Shown here: positions 5,280 to 6,723 of the stretch, piece by piece
Layout: each line of letters starts with the position of its first letter
Numbering within the stretch: position 1 is the stretch's first letter
From: Anaerolineae bacterium
GTDB taxonomy: Bacteria > Chloroflexota > Anaerolineae > B4-G1
DNA: 6,723 nt
Assembly: GCA_030612585.1 (NCBI GenBank)
Contig: JAUWNP010000225.1
Span: 1 to 6,723, forward strand
Direction of reading: 5' to 3'
Position numbers and translations under genes: made by a program
Notes under the pieces: generated by a model
What the model was told of the DNA's origin: nothing
Seen by the model: the letters and a program-made list of their open reading frames with translations, nothing else
Database searches by the model: none

Positions 5280-6723
5280 CTACGCCGCCACCGGGGCAAG
5301 CGCAGGTGTCTTGAATACATCATACTCCTGCTCCAACTGTCGCCGGAACTGCTGTGTGTACAGCCGGTGGTAGTGCCCTCCGGCGCGCAACAGTTCGGCG
5401 TGGCTGCCCATCTCCGCGATGCGTCCATCCTCAATAACCAGGATGCGGTCCGCCCGCTTGATCGTGCTAAGCCTATGGGCGATGACGAAACTGGTGCGAT
5501 CCTGCATCAGCGTCTCCATCCCCTGCTGGATCAGCGCCTCGGTGAGTGTGTCCACCGAACTGGTCGCCTCGTCCATGATAAAGATCTCGGGCTGCGCCAG
5601 TACCGCCCGCGCCAGGCTGACCAATTGCTTCTGGCCGACTGAGAGCAATACGCCGCCCTCGCCCACCTCTTCGTCGTAGCCCTTCTCTAACGTGGCGATG
5701 AAATCGTGTGCGCCGGCCAGTTTGGCCGCCTCAACGACCTCCTCGTCGCTGGCGTTCAGCCGCCCGTAACGGATGTTCTCGCGGACGGGGCCGGAGAAGA
5801 GATGCGGCGTCTGCAACACCACCCCGATCCGCGATTGTATACCGTGCAGCGATAGTTCGGTGTAGTCCCGCTCGCCGATGCGTATAATACCCCCTGTCGG
5901 CTCGTAAAAGCGGCACACCAGGTTGACGATGGTGGATTTGCCCCCGCCCGTCGGCCCGACCAGCGCGATCGTCTCGCCCCGTCTCACCTTCAGCGTGAAG
6001 TCCTGTAGCACCGGGTTGTCCTCCTCGTACCAGAAATCCACGTGGTCGAACTCGACGTCGCCCCGGATGGTGCCCGGGTCAATCGCGCTGGGCCGGTCGG
6101 TCACCTCGGGCAGCGCGTCAACGAGCGAAAAGACGCGTTCGGCCGAGGCGATGGTGTGCTGCATCTCGGCGTAGACGCGGGCCAGGTCCTGGATTGGCCA
6201 GAGCATAAAGGTGATATACCCGACGAACGCCTGGATGCCACCGATGGTCAGAGCGCCCACTTGCACTTGCAGACCGCCGTACCAGACGATGCTGCCCAAC
6301 GCCACCGCGCTGACCAACTGCACCATCGGCAGGAACAGCGCCGACAGATACGCCGCCCGGTAGGATGCGCGGTACATTTCCCCCGTCAGATCACCGAACT
6401 CGCGCAGATTCTCCTCCTCCCGGCAGAGCGCCTTCACCACCCGCACGCCCTGGATGTTCTCGTTGTACGCGCCGGTGATTTTCGAGTTGAGTTTGCGAAC
6501 CTTCCGGTACTCTACAATGATCTTTTTCCTGAATCGGGCCGCCACGACCACCAGCACCGGAATGATGGCGAACACTACGAGAGCCAGTTTCCAGTTGATG
6601 ATCATCATAAAGCAAACCGCTGTGACAATGTTCATAAAACCCCAGGTGACGTCCAGCAACCCCCAGGTCACCAACTCGGCCAAACGCCTCGAATCGGATG
6701 TGACGCGCGATATAATCCAGCCC
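5280..6723 (-). CDS. ABC exporter half-transporter (permease fused to ATPase), 5' end cut by right window edge
   Basis: Inner-membrane type-1 ABC exporter with fused membrane and ATPase domains. About 480 residues are visible, starting in the first intracellular loop (GWIISRVTSDSRRLAELV), so transmembrane helices 1-2 lie outside. Four hydrophobic segments follow (about 28-45, 46-62, 125-148 and 157-178). The second coupling region is YNENIQGVRVVKALCREEE. The ATPase domain has Walker A GPTGGGKST (256-264), Q-loop VLQTPHLFSG, signature LSVGQ (360-364) in place of LSGGQ, Walker B IFIMDEATSSVD (380-391) with catalytic Glu385, and switch His416 in IAHRLST, so it looks ATPase-competent. Such half-transporters work as homo- or heterodimers exporting drugs, lipids or peptides. 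No second half-transporter lies downstream; a heterodimer partner would have to be upstream. An internal TTG at 6683 is not the true start. Confidence 0.95.
   Translation of the reverse strand, partial: GWIISRVTSDSRRLAELVTWGLLDVTWGFMNIVTAVCFMMIINWKLALVVFAIIPVLVVVAARFRKKIIVEYRKVRKLNSKITGAYNENIQGVRVVKALCREEENLREFGDLTGEMYRASYRAAYLSALFLPMVQLVSAVALGSIVWYGGLQVQVGALTIGGIQAFVGYITFMLWPIQDLARVYAEMQHTIASAERVFSLVDALPEVTDRPSAIDPGTIRGDVEFDHVDFWYEEDNPVLQDFTLKVRRGETIALVGPTGGGKSTIVNLVCRFYEPTGGIIRIGERDYTELSLHGIQSRIGVVLQTPHLFSGPVRENIRYGRLNASDEEVVEAAKLAGAHDFIATLEKGYDEEVGEGGVLLSVGQKQLVSLARAVLAQPEIFIMDEATSSVDTLTEALIQQGMETLMQDRTSFVIAHRLSTIKRADRILVIEDGRIAEMGSHAELLRAGGHYHRLYTQQFRRQLEQEYDVFKTPALAPVAA

Overview
This window looks like a bacterial chromosome segment of moderately high GC. 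The protein families and their wording (a DUF4037 protein, a uronate-isomerase-like amidohydrolase, a GNXSS-type alpha/beta hydrolase, ABC-F and a type-1 ABC exporter) resemble those I associate with Chloroflexota (Anaerolineae-like) or other environmental bacteria. That placement is an impression from protein style and was not tested by a search.

All six genes lie on the minus strand. In transcription order (right to left) they are: the 3' part of an ABC exporter half-transporter (6723-5280, cut by the right edge); a tandem GNAT acetyltransferase with a GTG start (5196-4282); a 113-bp palindromic element in the gap; an amidohydrolase (4057-2735); an alpha/beta hydrolase (2591-1842); a DUF4037 nucleotidyltransferase-like protein (1825-728); and the first half of an ABC-F ATPase (677-1, cut by the left edge). 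Gaps between genes are 83, 224, 143, 16 and 50 bp. The hydrolase and DUF4037 genes are almost certainly co-transcribed; a single operon for all six is possible but not shown. No single pathway links them. Several belong to families with antibiotic- or toxin-protection members, which is suggestive only.

The most striking feature is at 4057-4190. A 113-bp element (4064-4176) has 10-bp perfect terminal inverted repeats and lies between two copies of a 7-bp direct repeat, TAGTTTG. Its core holds two REP-like units (GTAG head plus hairpin) in inverted orientation. The two units differ at four positions, which form two exactly compensating base-pair changes, and both have the same TTGCT loop sequence. 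Removing the element and one repeat copy in silico gives AAAGGAG-CAAACT-ATG, a near-ideal ribosome binding site for the amidohydrolase. The element therefore appears to have inserted between the Shine-Dalgarno sequence and the start codon, leaving the gene with a weak substitute site that lies inside the element's own terminal repeat.

A second non-coding signal is a perfect 8-bp inverted repeat with a 1-nt centre (2626-2642) just upstream of the alpha/beta hydrolase, which looks like an operator. No RNA genes, CRISPR arrays or transposase genes were seen.
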